Of a DNA stretch of 64,000 nt, positions 21,601 through 31,397 are shown piece after piece. The first letter of the stretch is position 1, and each line of letters begins with the position of its first letter. This stretch comes from Hexactinellida sp. DTS-2022 (Eukaryota > Porifera > Hexactinellida): positions 4,464,001 through 4,528,000 of the forward strand of contig JAPNXP010000008.1 in NCBI GenBank assembly GCA_028753945.1. The letters run 5' to 3'. The notes below the pieces were generated by a model that worked only from the letters and a program-made list of their open reading frames with translations, ran no database searches and was not told the DNA's origin. Both the position numbers and the translations under genes were made by a program.

Positions 21601-22950
21601 ATGGATTTCTCATCTAAGAAAATCAATGATCTACTCAAGCAATATAAATCAAAACAGTTTAAGGGATGGGATAAAATTTCTAAAGGAATAAGTAAATCGA
21701 GAATTTTTGTATCAAATTCTACTGCTAGTAGAGGAAAGTCCTTCTTAATGAGTGAATTAAAAACGGATTGGTTCATGCAAACACCAGACTATTCTAGTAA
21801 AATATACTATTTAGTTTGTAACGTGAGTGATTTGGAAAAGGAAAGCTTATCATTTTGGGAAAATTTTAGGGACAATATTTATTGGACGGAAATTATCCAA
21901 TTCTATGACGGGAAAATGGAATTGAATATTCCATATTTGTATGAGAAAACACTAGAAGATCTAGAAATTAGAAAAACAATGAAAAGACACTTCGATCAAG
22001 CACATAATATTGGAATTGAATACAAATGTGAATTACCATCTGAATTTGATAAGGCCTTACACAAATACATAAAATGTCTCAGTAAACGTAAATCTGATTT
22101 GTTAAAGAAGATAAACAGAATGACAGTAAAAAGCTTGGGAAATGACCTTTCTCCAGAAACAGAATCTGAATTCCAATCCAACCTAGATTTGTTAGAATCG
22201 CCAGATCAAGATGTATTTAATGAATATCCAACTCAATGGGAAAATGCAACTGGTGGACAAATAGAAAATATTCCAATTAATGATGATTCAATAATTGAAG
22301 ATATTGAAATGGAAGAAATTCGAATGCCACCAAAACAAATAAACATACAAAAGTTAATGGAATATCAAACTCAACATGGCTTTGTCAACTGGAGCGACAT
22401 AATCTCACAACTCTCACAACACTTCCAAATAATCGATGATTCTGAAGAAATGAAGAAAAAACTCATCAAATTACTGAAAAATAAATGGTTTATAAACAAT
22501 AGAGATATTGAACTAGAAAGCAACACGGTTTGTTACTTCGTCGATGAAGAAACAATTCTAGAAAATTGGTGGCAATCGGGTAACGGTGCGATACAATTTG
22601 CAGAAATTTCGAACGGGGAATTGAGGATAAATATTCCTAAATTGTTTCTACAAAACAAAGAAAAGAAGAGTGAAGTTAAAAGGAAATCAGAAAACCTATT
22701 TTCTGAAGAATATTCTCAAATAATTGATTCAATGAATATTCAATCTACCAAGAAAAGCATCGACTCATTACTCAAAACTTACATAAAGCGGTTATTCAAG
22801 AGGAAAAATGATTTCGTAAACTCAATAATTAAGGAAGCGATTCCATTTGAAAACGAAGATACATTAACGGCATCCTACCAACCTATTCCCGTACAAATTA
22901 TAACTCCTGTACAAATAGTATACATTACAAGTTACGTGCAAATTAACTAG
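21601..22950 (+). CDS. Uncharacterised protein with two copies of a ~165-residue domain
   Basis: Single-exon protein, paralogue of the gene at 27169. The frame also has an ATG at 21568, but that lies only 13 nt downstream of the start of a TATA box (21555-21564) and so probably before the transcription start. The ATG at 21601 (449 residues) is preferred. Two tandem modules (about 5-165 and 245-430 from the preferred start) share: Leu-x2-Tyr/Gln...F-x2-W-x2-I; a (L/M)-x2-LK-x2-WF motif; an NIP-x-L strand; and a C-terminal basic helix Y-(I/L)-K-x-L-(S/F)-KRK-x-D(L/F). An acidic, Pro-containing linker joins them. No known domain recognised. The paired helical/basic architecture suggests nucleic acid or chromatin binding, but this is only inference. 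It sits inside the bZIP-derived cluster and has the same core promoter type. Confidence 0.7.
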   Translation: MDFSSKKINDLLKQYKSKQFKGWDKISKGISKSRIFVSNSTASRGKSFLMSELKTDWFMQTPDYSSKIYYLVCNVSDLEKESLSFWENFRDNIYWTEIIQFYDGKMELNIPYLYEKTLEDLEIRKTMKRHFDQAHNIGIEYKCELPSEFDKALHKYIKCLSKRKSDLLKKINRMTVKSLGNDLSPETESEFQSNLDLLESPDQDVFNEYPTQWENATGGQIENIPINDDSIIEDIEMEEIRMPPKQINIQKLMEYQTQHGFVNWSDIISQLSQHFQIIDDSEEMKKKLIKLLKNKWFINNRDIELESNTVCYFVDEETILENWWQSGNGAIQFAEISNGELRINIPKLFLQNKEKKSEVKRKSENLFSEEYSQIIDSMNIQSTKKSIDSLLKTYIKRLFKRKNDFVNSIIKEAIPFENEDTLTASYQPIPVQIITPVQIVYITSYVQIN

Positions 22951-24338
22951 TTTTTCCTACATAAAATAACTTTTTCCTTATTCAAAACATTTAGCTATCT
23001 AGTGTGTTGTATCCAGTGATGTTTTGGGAGGGGGGCTCGGGGGGGCGCGCCCCCCCACTTATTTCGCTAGGGGGGTCGCTTTTATCCCAGGGGGGGCGCT
23101 CCTTCCTATCAGTTATCTATAGATTCATTATTGGGGGCCGTTTTCTAAGAAAATGCTAAATTTGAAAAGGGAGCGCCCCCCCACTTCTTTTTTTGGCAAA
23201 ACACCACTGGTTGTATCTACATTTAATATGCTTGCAGATAAATAATGTCTTGATTAATTAATTTATTTATCTATTATTGTTTTATTCTTTCTTATTATAA
23301 GCTATTAAATTACTTATTATGTGTAATCTCATTCGTTAGTAAATTGGGATAATATGGACAAACTGTGATAGCAGTAAATTAGTAAAATTCGGCTAAATAT
23401 TAAGAATAAGTATTAGATCTTAACAACAAAATTTCATAAGAAAATTTTACAAGTATAGATTTTTAGAAATGATTCATTGGTGCTAATCAACTTCAATAAT
23501 TCATTTTAATTCATTTTATTTCAGAAAATTAGATGATAAATTTTTAGAATATTCGTTCGTTTAGAAAAATGTTCATTCACTATATTCCGAATATTCGTTT
23601 CAGTTCTAATAATTTTATTTGTGATCCAAATGGGAGATCTAAAAAAATATTTGTGATAAAAAGTGGGGAAAACTTAAATATAGGTAGTGGGTACATATAT
23701 TACCATGAAAGTAAAACTAATAAGTCTCAGTTTGTTCGAATTACAAAGGTTTGATAACTTTGGTTCGGATTATCGAGGGTATTTCGAACGAATTAACTAA
23801 TCGGAAAATAAAATTTTGAATCAGAATACCGCTGTTCGGATTGCAATGGTCTACTGTACTTTACTGAATGTAATATGAGTAAAAATTATATTTGTAATAA
23901 TATTATGTTAGTACAGGTGTTGAAGGTAAATTCCTGTCTAAATAAATCTTATTTTGTCTACAGCTACTCATACGAATGCATACATAGTATGGCGATTTGA
24001 AAACAAATAATTTAAGTGTTTAAATTTTATATTGCACATTAATTGTGACATACATATTTAATTGATACTTAAAACTAATACCTTAGTATAAATCTATGTT
24101 ATGCAACTAATTGGGGTGTGTAGGGTAAATTAAGTTACCGGTAATATACATTTCGTATGGAGTGATTCAGAACTCGAATAAAATAAAATTACCCATTCTG
24201 ATTCAAATATTTTTGGGTTACCATGACAAGCATGGTGCAACTTAAAAAATATATTTAAACCTGAAATTAATATAAAAAGACTAAACTGAAATTCAAATAC
24301 CAACTTCAAATACCAACTCCAATTTAATCAACAACAAT
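22951..24338. other. Intergenic region with hAT MITE and promoter of the 24339 gene
   Basis: Holds the hAT-type MITE at 23014-23209 and a degraded inverted-repeat element ending 'caatggtctactgta' near 23858. A 61-codon frame at 23569-23754 has no recognisable content. TATA-like aatataaaaag at about 24270-24280, ~65 nt before the ATG. Confidence 0.5.
23014..23209. repeat. hAT-type MITE with 8-bp target duplication
   Basis: Starts CAGTGATGTTTTG and ends CAAAACACCACTG (13-bp terminal inverted repeat, one mismatch). Directly outside stand identical 8-mers GTTGTATC at 23006-23013 and 23210-23217. CAGTG ends with an 8-bp duplication are typical of hAT elements. The body is unusually G+C-rich, with long runs of G and C. 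Non-coding; the exact duplication suggests a fairly recent insertion. Confidence 0.9.
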
Positions 24339-24761
24339 ATGCAACAAAATTTGAGAAATCCATTCAACGATGACAGGTTCACCTTAGAAATTCCAAAAAG
24401 CGAGATTAAAAGAATTGGGAAATTAATATTCCTGAAAAGAGGGTATACTGTATATACTCCTGAAAATATTGATAGGGAATTCGTAGTGCAACTAACGAGA
24501 GGGTGTTTCAGTGTAACAATAATGACAGTAGGATTAAGCTTGGGGGAAAAACAAATAGTTAAGAAGGAAAGAGAGAGGGAAATTAGAAAAAGAAACACCT
24601 GCATATCAAGAAATAATGAAAGAAATAAGTGTAAAAATGAAGAATTAGAACTGGAACAGTTGAGTTTAGTGAAAAAAGAGTTAGAAAATGAGAAGGAAAA
24701 ACTACACAGGGAAATAAATGGATTCAAAGCTAATATTATGGGGATCGAAGCACAAAAATAA
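24339..24761 (+). CDS. Maf/CNC-like bZIP-derived protein, subfamily 2
   Basis: Single-exon protein of 140 residues. FTLEIPKSEIKRIGKLIFLK (14-33) and PENIDREFVVQLTRGCF (41-57) match the N-terminal and EHR-like parts of 18772. LSLGEKQIVKKEREREIRK (66-84) and RNTCISRNNERNK (85-97) form the basic region, with Arg83 at the invariant-Asn position and Arg91 at the invariant-Arg position. A highly charged coiled coil follows (98-130), ending LENEKEKLHREINGF. The basic and coiled-coil halves are contiguous, as in a true bZIP. A long minus-strand frame over the same bases is a shadow of this gene. TATA ~65 nt upstream. Confidence 0.78.
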   Translation: MQQNLRNPFNDDRFTLEIPKSEIKRIGKLIFLKRGYTVYTPENIDREFVVQLTRGCFSVTIMTVGLSLGEKQIVKKEREREIRKRNTCISRNNERNKCKNEELELEQLSLVKKELENEKEKLHREINGFKANIMGIEAQK

Positions 24762-25083
24762 GTACTTATTATAAGAATTACAGCAGCTAAAGCATTTGTT
24801 ACACTAAGCATTTTAGATTTATTTATGTTATTTAGTGTCAACACCTTTTTAATATAATGTCAGGCAATGGCAAGGCCATTGTTTTAACAACAAAAATTCA
24901 CCTTTTGTATCCCCGGGTTTTATATTGAAAGGTGATGGCCGATATATAAGTAAGCGCAACATTTTAATAACTTTATTGTGTGATTTGATATTATTATATT
25001 TATTTGGCTATTACGTGTATTTTTAATTGGCTTAAAAGGGAAATAGTATCATATTTAGAATAGAAATAGCAAAATTATTTAAC

Positions 25084-25274
25084 TACAGTAAAACCTTTAG
25101 AAAGTGAACACCCTGGGGACCAGCCAAAACGTTCACTTTTGAGAGGTGTTCACTTTTCATGATTTATCATAACGTGTGTCTAAAGCATTGGGGAAAATTT
25201 GGGACCGAGAAAAAGTGTTCATATTTTGGATTTGTTCATTTCTTGGAGGTGTTCACTTTTGGAGGTTTACTGTA
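25084..25274. repeat. MITE with 'gttcacttttg' repeats
   Basis: TA-flanked, CAGTAAAACCTTTAGAAAGT at the left and CTTTTGGAGGTTTACTG at the right. The body has several 'gtgttcacttttg' units in both halves. Pogo-like ends; only copy noticed. Confidence 0.8.
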
Positions 25275-25315
25275 GTATTTACTACTAAATACAGAGGTGG
25301 GCTGAAATTGCCATT

Positions 25316-25355
25316 AAGCTTGATTATAACTGTACTTACAGTTATAATCAAGCTT
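25316..25355. repeat. Perfect palindrome with 19-bp stem
   Basis: AAGCTTGATTATAACTGTA, two bases, then TACAGTTATAATCAAGCTT. The stem is fully matched and the loop only 2 nt, and it abuts the degraded GCGCGCC element. Could be a recent inverted duplication or a cruciform-forming site. Confidence 0.8.
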
Positions 25356-25908
25356 TTACTAGACAAAATTTCTGCGCGCCTAGATTTTGTTTGAGCTCGC
25401 TTACACGCGCCTAAATTACTCAATTTGTATTACGTCTATTTCTATATACAACACTCGATTTTCGCGCGCCTAGAAAATTTCCTTTGGGATTTACGCTTTA
25501 GATTAAATCCTAGTTCTTATTTCCATTGTTCCTATACAGTCAAACACTTTACTAATCAGACAAGCTAAATTACTATAATAAAAGCTAAATTACTTTTTCT
25601 AAGTTTAGCTGGCTACGTAATACCACTAAAGTTATTTCGTATTAACTGTTGCAATAGATACATGAATTTTTTTCCTAAAATAGCCACTTGTATTAAATTC
25701 CAAATAAGGAAAAGGGAGAGTATTTGCAACAAGTTGGAAATAACCTTTAATTAGCAAATACTTGAATCATCTGAGGGTAGTTTATAAAATATGATATAAC
25801 TACGTTATTAAACGTAATACTACAGTCTACAGTGAAAGTATTGTATTAAAAATAGCTATTAATTACGACAATTGTTATTAAATGTATACTACCAGTAACT
25901 GTAGAATT

Positions 25909-26089
25909 CGATAACTTCCAAACTCGTTAGACGAACACGTAATAACTAAATTCCGGGTAATACGAACACAATTTTCAGTCCCCTTCAAAGCCTTTTCAAT
26001 ATAAATTATATTGGTAAATACGAATTCCGTATAAGGCGAACACAATTTTGACAGTCCCCTGGTGTTCCTACTAACGAAGTTTTACTGTA
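25909..26089. repeat. Family B MITE, diverged left end
   Basis: Contains 'gaacacaattttcagtccccttcaaagccttttcaatataaattatattgg' and ends 'gttcctactaacgaagttttactgta', as in the copies at 46831 and 56088. Confidence 0.7.
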
Positions 26090-26309
26090 GGTAATTACAA
26101 AACTAACAAAGGAAAATATCACCAATTCGTCTAAAGATAAAACTATCTTCTTATTGTTATAAGAATATTAGTTACAGGCCCGGCGGAAGCAGTTATAAAG
26201 TGGTCTGATCGTTCTAACTAGTGATCAGGCCAAGGTCTGATCCACCAATAAGATGGTCAGGTAATGACTGACAGCTTCCGAAAACAATGAAGTATATGTA
26301 TATAAATGT

Positions 26310-26370
26310 TATAGTGGATGCCGGTTATAAGAACATCGTCGGGAACTGCATATATGTTCTTATATCCGGC
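26310..26370. repeat. Family D MITE, internally deleted
   Basis: Only ~60 bp: TATAGTGGATGCCGGTTATAAG...'catcgtcgggaactgcat'...'gttcttatatccggca'. Both halves of the inverted structure meet with almost no centre. Confidence 0.7.
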
Positions 26371-26423
26371 ATAAATTATATATATTGATATCATTTGAAT
26401 TAAAAGGTTTGACAGACTGAAAT

Positions 26424-26484
26424 AGTGTTCGTATTAACTGGAAATTCGTATTACCCGTGTTCGTACTAACGAAGTTCTACTGTA
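26424..26484. repeat. Family B MITE, right end only
   Basis: 'gtgttcgtattaactggaaattcgtattacccgtgttcgtactaacgaagttctactgta' matches the right half of family B. Confidence 0.7.
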
Positions 26485-27168
26485 GATTGCTGGAAATATA
26501 TTTCTAAAATGTATGTCCTCAAAGAACACGAAACGAGAGTGAAAATTCAGACTTTCGAAGTTTCTAAAATGTGTCCAGGGAAATGAACCTATGTCCAAGG
26601 AATTTTTGACAAACGTCCAAGGATTTTCAAGGAATTTCCAAGGAATTTCCGACTATGTTGTAGGTTCAGCTGTGGTACAAATACGGGCTAGAAAGAAAAT
26701 TTATTTATTGGCAAGTTTTTTTTTTCTTAACCACAGTGTCAGGAAATTCCTTGGCTCAGAAATTTGCAATTCTACCTTTTAATAAATCCGTCATGTAGTT
26801 CAATCACTTTCAAGTAGTCCATTATTAACTAAATTAAATGTTTAATAAAACTAATCAATTGCTTAATAACTGTTTTAGTAGTAAAATATACTTGATCCTA
26901 TATCAAGATAATATTACCAAATTCCATTGTTATGGCTTAATGTAGAAATACGTATTTAATTACAAGAACTATATAGGATACCAATTAAGATCTGCTGATA
27001 AAGCTAATATGAAATAAAATTTAAGTGATCGGTCGAATTGGTAGTAGAAAATATAAAAATATAACTAAATTTACAGTAATCGAAGAGTAGATTTTACCCG
27101 ACTGTTTTCAATTTTCATATAAAAATGAATTCAAGAAAAAATATTGTATCTTGAAAATAAATTCAAAA

Positions 27169-28446
27169 ATGAACTTCAGAAATAACAGTATTAAATTACC
27201 AATAATTTCTAACAAATTATTGAATGAATATGAAAAGAATCATCCATTTAAAGGATGGTCTCTAATACGAAAACTTGTCTTACAAAATTCGGAACAGAGT
27301 GGAAAAACTGGATCATCAAAATTCAATTTAATGAAAACTCTAAAAAACTACATGTTTATCATGGAATCTGATTACGAAAATAATTCCTATATTTTCGAAA
27401 TATCTGGTATTTCAATTGAGGATCTTAACCTTTGGAAAGAAGACAGAAAATTGAATCAAAAGATGATTTTTCAAATTGGAAACGGTATGACAAAGTTTAG
27501 CATTCCGTATTTACATGAAAAGAATGCCTTCAATCACATAAAGATGAAGGAAATTAAAGAAAGTTTGAAAAAAATAATTGATCAAGAAACCAAGATGGGA
27601 GAATTTTCAAATGAATTATATCGCTATGTCAAGTGCCTGAGTAAACGCAAAGCTGATTTCATAATCAAGATACAAGGGTACTGTAACAAGGATTCCAAAA
27701 ATAAAAGAATAAAAAAACCTAAAATATCAGATTTGGAAAACTATGAAGGCGAATTTAACGAGGAAGAAGAACTAAAGTTTTCAAAACAAAATGATGAATT
27801 GATTGAGGAACAAAATTATAATCTACCTTTTGAATATCTTACTCAAGCGATAATAGTGGATTACCAAAAATACCACCCTTTCCAGAATTGGAGTGAAATA
27901 ATAAGTGTCTTACAAACTTTCAAAAACAATTATTTGACAAAGAGAAAACTTATGCAAGCTTTGAAAAATGATTGGTTTGTAGAGCCAACGGATTCAATTG
28001 CACCAAATAACACTATTTGTTATAAAGTGGCACCAAATATCGATTTAGAACCTAATTGGAATTATTTTGCTACAATCTGCAATGATGAACTTGAAATAAA
28101 TATTCCTAACTTATTTATCCAAACAAAGGAGATCAAGAGCAAAGTGAAACAGTGGTTATCACTCAAAATATCGGATTACAAACTATGCCCTATCGAAGCG
28201 AGATATCTCCTAACTGCAGAGCATAACTTAGATTCATTACTTACTTTATATTTAAAGCGGCTAAGTAAAAGGAAGAATGACTTCATAACTTCAATTTTTC
28301 AGAAAGCAACAATGAAAGCTCAACAAGATGATTATCCAGATGAGCATATACCTACTATAGAATATCAGCCGTATCAACCAATCATATTTTATTGTTTTGT
28401 CCCACAACCGTTTATGCTAATTTCTAACCAACCAGATTCAAGTTAA
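27169..28446 (+). CDS. Uncharacterised protein with two copies of a ~165-residue domain (paralogue of 21601)
   Basis: Single-exon protein of 425 residues from the ATG at 27169. Six further upstream codons are open but lack an ATG. Module 1 (about 10-160): LLNEYEKNHPFKGWSLI, LMKTLKNYMF, FSIPYLHEK, LYRYVKCLSKRKADFI. Module 2 (about 220-395): DYQKYHPFQNWSEII, LMQALKNDWF, INIPNLFIQTKE, LTLYLKRLSKRKNDFI. The second modules of this and the 21601 protein resemble each other more than the two modules within a protein, so the internal duplication predates the gene duplication. No known domain recognised. TATA ~50 nt upstream gives a short leader. It shares the cluster's intronless, TATA-driven style. 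Confidence 0.72.
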   Translation: MNFRNNSIKLPIISNKLLNEYEKNHPFKGWSLIRKLVLQNSEQSGKTGSSKFNLMKTLKNYMFIMESDYENNSYIFEISGISIEDLNLWKEDRKLNQKMIFQIGNGMTKFSIPYLHEKNAFNHIKMKEIKESLKKIIDQETKMGEFSNELYRYVKCLSKRKADFIIKIQGYCNKDSKNKRIKKPKISDLENYEGEFNEEEELKFSKQNDELIEEQNYNLPFEYLTQAIIVDYQKYHPFQNWSEIISVLQTFKNNYLTKRKLMQALKNDWFVEPTDSIAPNNTICYKVAPNIDLEPNWNYFATICNDELEINIPNLFIQTKEIKSKVKQWLSLKISDYKLCPIEARYLLTAEHNLDSLLTLYLKRLSKRKNDFITSIFQKATMKAQQDDYPDEHIPTIEYQPYQPIIFYCFVPQPFMLISNQPDSS

Positions 28447-29058
28447 GATCAGAGCATAGTTAATAGGCCTTGCACATTCAAAACAACAATCCAGATAAAA
28501 ATCACCGCAATAATATAATCTTTCTGTTTGCTTTTTTGCTTATATTTAGTTTGCTTACTTCTTTGCTAGAGATGTATTTCCATTGCTTGCCATTGCTGGA
28601 TTTTTGCTTTATATTAACTTGAAATTATATGTAATCCACTATTAGTTAATTATTACTTATTTAGTTAATTGATAAGCTTTTAGGGTCAACATGCCCCTAT
28701 TTAGCTAAGTTTACTGTAATTATTGATAGTTAATTAAAAGTTGCTCAAAATGTTGTACAAAATTTGATATAAAATTGGGCTTAATAATTAATACACAATA
28801 TTTTATAATGGACTAATCAATGTGTTATTTAATGTAAAGTTATATGATTAATTGGTTTATAATATTTTTTAGGATAATTTCCATTAATTAAGTGACCTCT
28901 TTATTAAAACATTTGCAAAGTATTAATATAATTATGTACATTTAAAAAAATAAGTAACAGGCAGGAATTTGATAAAAATAAACAAAATAGCATATATAAA
29001 TGCAATGATTAAAGGCAGTCAATTATAGAAGGGAATTAGCTTAAAATTGTGAATAAAT
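28447..29058. other. Spacer between convergent genes
   Basis: A+T-rich, with no gene or clear repeat. 'ttagctaagtttactgta' near 28700-28717 may be an eroded MITE end. It separates the plus-strand 27169 gene from the minus-strand 29059 gene. Confidence 0.4.
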
Positions 29059-29703
29059 TTAACTTTCAATATACTGGAATTTGCATGCAGGTTGTAAAGC
29101 AGTAAAATTCAAAGATTTCATTTGTGAGCCAAAATTAAATAAGTAAGGCATATTTAATACACCTTGGTCTTCATAGAAAATTATTTCTCTTTTTAGTTGA
29201 TTTTGTACTTCCTTTAAATAATTTCGTTCATTCTTAAGAAATTCAATTTCAATAAAAAGATCTTTTGACTCCCTCCGTTTACTCTTAATCGAACTTGATT
29301 TTATAAATCGTTTTCTTCCATCACGAATCCAATCATATAGAGTTTTGAAAGTAAATTCAGTGTTTATACTACCAACATTATTACTAGCCGGTTTGCCACT
29401 CCTCTTATTTCTGATTTCTTTCAGGCAATCAATTGCATCGGATAAAAACAGAAATTTCGATAATTCTATTTCAAACTCAGTATTGGGAGCGTATTTGAGC
29501 TTGCTTTTATCCATTTGGTTTATATTAACAACAATTTGTAGAAAATCTTCATTAGGTGAGGGTAGTATTCTGAAAGCATGATCAGAGCTCATTATTTCAA
29601 TTGCTCTTTTAGATTGCGAATTTTCTTTTATTTGGAATATTATTTTTGTTGAATCTTCACCCAAAACTTTAAAAGTTTGGGAATTTGTTGCATAATTATT
29701 CAT
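29059..29703 (-). CDS. bZIP-derived protein, subfamily 3 (G-x7-G)
   Basis: Single-exon protein of 214 residues, close paralogue of 30799. N-terminal module TFKVLGEDSTKIIFQIKEN...KRAIEIM (10-38); EHR-like helix FLSDAIDCLKEIRNKRSG (86-103) lining up with Maf FSKEEVIRLKQKRR...; Gly103-x7-Gly111 in place of Asn-x7-Arg; INTEFTFKTLYDWIRDGRKR (113-132); basic stretch FIKSSSIKSKRRESK (133-147); coiled coil with LKEVQNQLKREIIFY (163-177); then a 37-residue unique tail. The Gly pair at the exact positions of the two DNA-contact residues is conserved in four paralogues. Minus-strand TATA (tatataaatag, about 29741-29751) ~45 nt upstream. Function unknown. Confidence 0.78.
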   Translation of the reverse strand: MNNYATNSQTFKVLGEDSTKIIFQIKENSQSKRAIEIMSSDHAFRILPSPNEDFLQIVVNINQMDKSKLKYAPNTEFEIELSKFLFLSDAIDCLKEIRNKRSGKPASNNVGSINTEFTFKTLYDWIRDGRKRFIKSSSIKSKRRESKDLFIEIEFLKNERNYLKEVQNQLKREIIFYEDQGVLNMPYLFNFGSQMKSLNFTALQPACKFQYIES

Positions 29704-30798
29704 TTTTTAACTTACTTAATTAATAGCATGTTTATACATCTATTTATATATTTTTACACTCCTATTTTGGACTTGCAACCCAAAATTTCTATTTTTAAAA
29801 TTCTTTAAAATTTCCACATGACTTATAAAAAATACAATTACTAGATTATTTTCTTGGGAAGTATACAAAAGCAGTAGGCATAATATAATAGTATAATAAT
29901 ACAATAAGTTAATTTTATCTGAGTAATAGTCTTGAACAATTAAATTCAAATTTAGAATGAACCAATAAATTCCTTTTGTGTAGTCAATCTCTGATAATTA
30001 AAGCAAATAAATAATCTTAGATCATGGGTCTGTAGTTTTTTAGTTAAACTTACGCTTCCAAAAAAGCAACAAATTAAATGTAATACTTCGTATTGTTGTT
30101 CGCATGTGATAAAAATACCCTACACTTTTTATATAACCAGAAATTACAAATAATTTGTTTGTAAATACATCTGATAGGAACAAATACCTTCATATTGGTG
30201 CAACGGCAACTGTAACCCAAGAGAAAATGATGGCAAAAATAATATTAAATAAGCCCAAAACAACTGTTCAACCTTTTCAAAATAATATTAGTTGAATGTA
30301 ATGGGACAATGGTTCTGTGAATACGAATAGAGATTATTTGCCTAGGCCTTAAGGTATAATGGTAAATCGATCTACGTATATAAAAGCTATCAGATAATGC
30401 CCTGAGACAATCTTATTGGTATGTATTATTGTTTAAGGACATGCTAAAACTTTAATTATATTTTCTTAACCAAAATGTGAAGTAAGTTAAAGCTTTTTTC
30501 TTAATTAAAATAAGAAATTTATAACTGTAAGAATAATAATTTCTAGAATACATTTGATACCTTTCCAATGGCTATACATAATAGTACTTACTATTAAGAA
30601 GAAATAAGATAGCTTTTGAAATAATATTAGCATAAAAAATTGCTGAGAAAACAATAATCACAAGGGAAAATTAAAAATATGCACAATTACAAATACTTAT
30701 TCTAAAATGCAACTAATTTATGTAATGCAAACAAAGTCCTTATAAGCAGATTAAATTAACATATGGCCATATGATATTTAGTGTATAGTTGTATCCTT
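29704..30798. other. Intergenic region
   Basis: Promoter of the 29059 gene at its left edge (TATA at about 29741-29751 on the minus strand). The remainder is A+T-rich DNA in which I see no gene or repeat with recognisable ends. Confidence 0.45.
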
Positions 30799-31356
30799 TC
30801 ACTGTGTAGGTAGTTTAGATAAGGCATACTGATAGGAAGTTATTTCTTTATAGAGATCTTGTTTTTCTATTATTAGCAATTCCTTCATATGTTTGAGATC
30901 CTCAATTTCTTCAACAAAGCGCCTTGAATTATCCCGTATAGTTTTGATAGATTTTGATTTGGTAAAGCGAACTCTGGCATCAATAATCCAATCATAAAGT
31001 GTTGTGAAATTAAAATCAGTTTTTATCCTACCAATGTTTTTCCCAGCTAATTTTCCTTTTCTATTTTCGCGAATTATTTTCAAAATCGTAATTGCTTCAA
31101 CTGAAAATTCGAATTTTTGCATTTCTTTCGCAAATACTGAATTTGGAGAATATTTTACTCTGCTATTGCCCATTAGGGAAATGTTAACCATAACCTGAAT
31201 TGTATTTCTATCAGGCAAAGGTAGAATACTAAAAGCAGGGTTAGCGCGAAATATCTCAATAGCTCTCTTAGACTGTTCATTTTGTTGAATTTCAAATGAA
31301 ATTGCATTCGGGCTTTCAAGTAAAACTATGAAAGTTTGTATGTTTTTTATCGCCAT
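30799..31356 (-). CDS. bZIP-derived protein, subfamily 3 (G-x7-G)
   Basis: Paralogue of 29059; 185 residues from the preferred start. The frame has an earlier ATG at 31372-31374, but a minus-strand TATA box (31387-31396) lies only 13 nt before it, so that ATG is probably upstream of the transcript. The ATG at 31354-31356 (MAIKNIQTF...) also aligns best with 29059. Numbering from the longer frame: EHR-like helix FSVEAITILKIIRENRKGK (90-108), a near match to Maf FSKEEVIRLKQKRRTLKNR; Gly107-x7-Gly115; TLYDWIIDARVRF (125-137); basic KSKSIKTIRDNSRR; and a coiled coil ending LIIEKQDLYKEITSY (167-181). KGKLAGKN (106-113) closely recalls CNC KNKVAAQN. Function unknown. Confidence 0.78.
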   Translation of the reverse strand: MAIKNIQTFIVLLESPNAISFEIQQNEQSKRAIEIFRANPAFSILPLPDRNTIQVMVNISLMGNSRVKYSPNSVFAKEMQKFEFSVEAITILKIIRENRKGKLAGKNIGRIKTDFNFTTLYDWIIDARVRFTKSKSIKTIRDNSRRFVEEIEDLKHMKELLIIEKQDLYKEITSYQYALSKLPTQ

Positions 31357-31385
31357 TTGTTTGTATTTTCTCATTCCACATTTTC

Positions 31386-31397
31386 ATTTATATATAC
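31386..31397 (-). promoter_or_regulatory. TATA box of the 30799 gene
   Basis: Minus-strand TATATATAAA (31387-31396). Its position decides the start: an ATG 13 nt away would fall before the usual transcription start ~30 nt downstream. Confidence 0.55.

Larger units (their letters stand above)
24762..27168. other. Intergenic region rich in inverted-repeat elements
   Basis: MITEs at 25084, 25909, 26310 and 26424, a perfect 19-bp-stem hairpin at 25316-25355 and a degraded copy of the GCGCGCC-bearing element at about 25370-25490. 26160-26290 has a short inverted repeat (cggaagc/gcttccg). 26590-26650 repeats 'aaggaattt'. TATA-like catataaaaa at about 27116-27125 precedes the next gene by ~50 nt. 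No gene recognised. Confidence 0.5.

Noticed and set aside
24293-24844. 183-codon minus-strand frame, Ser/Leu/Phe-rich
   Set aside because: Antisense of the 24339 gene; hydrophobic pattern is the mirror of Lys/Glu-rich coiled-coil codons.
24908-24948. 'gggttttatattgaaaggtg...gccgatatata' also present near 39304-39345 and in part at 60920
   Set aside because: Clearly a short dispersed repeat, but I could not define ends or class, so it is only mentioned under the intergenic entries.
26591-26782. 63-codon frame with repeated 'aaggaattt'
   Set aside because: Low-complexity and without promoter or domain; likely part of an eroded repeat.
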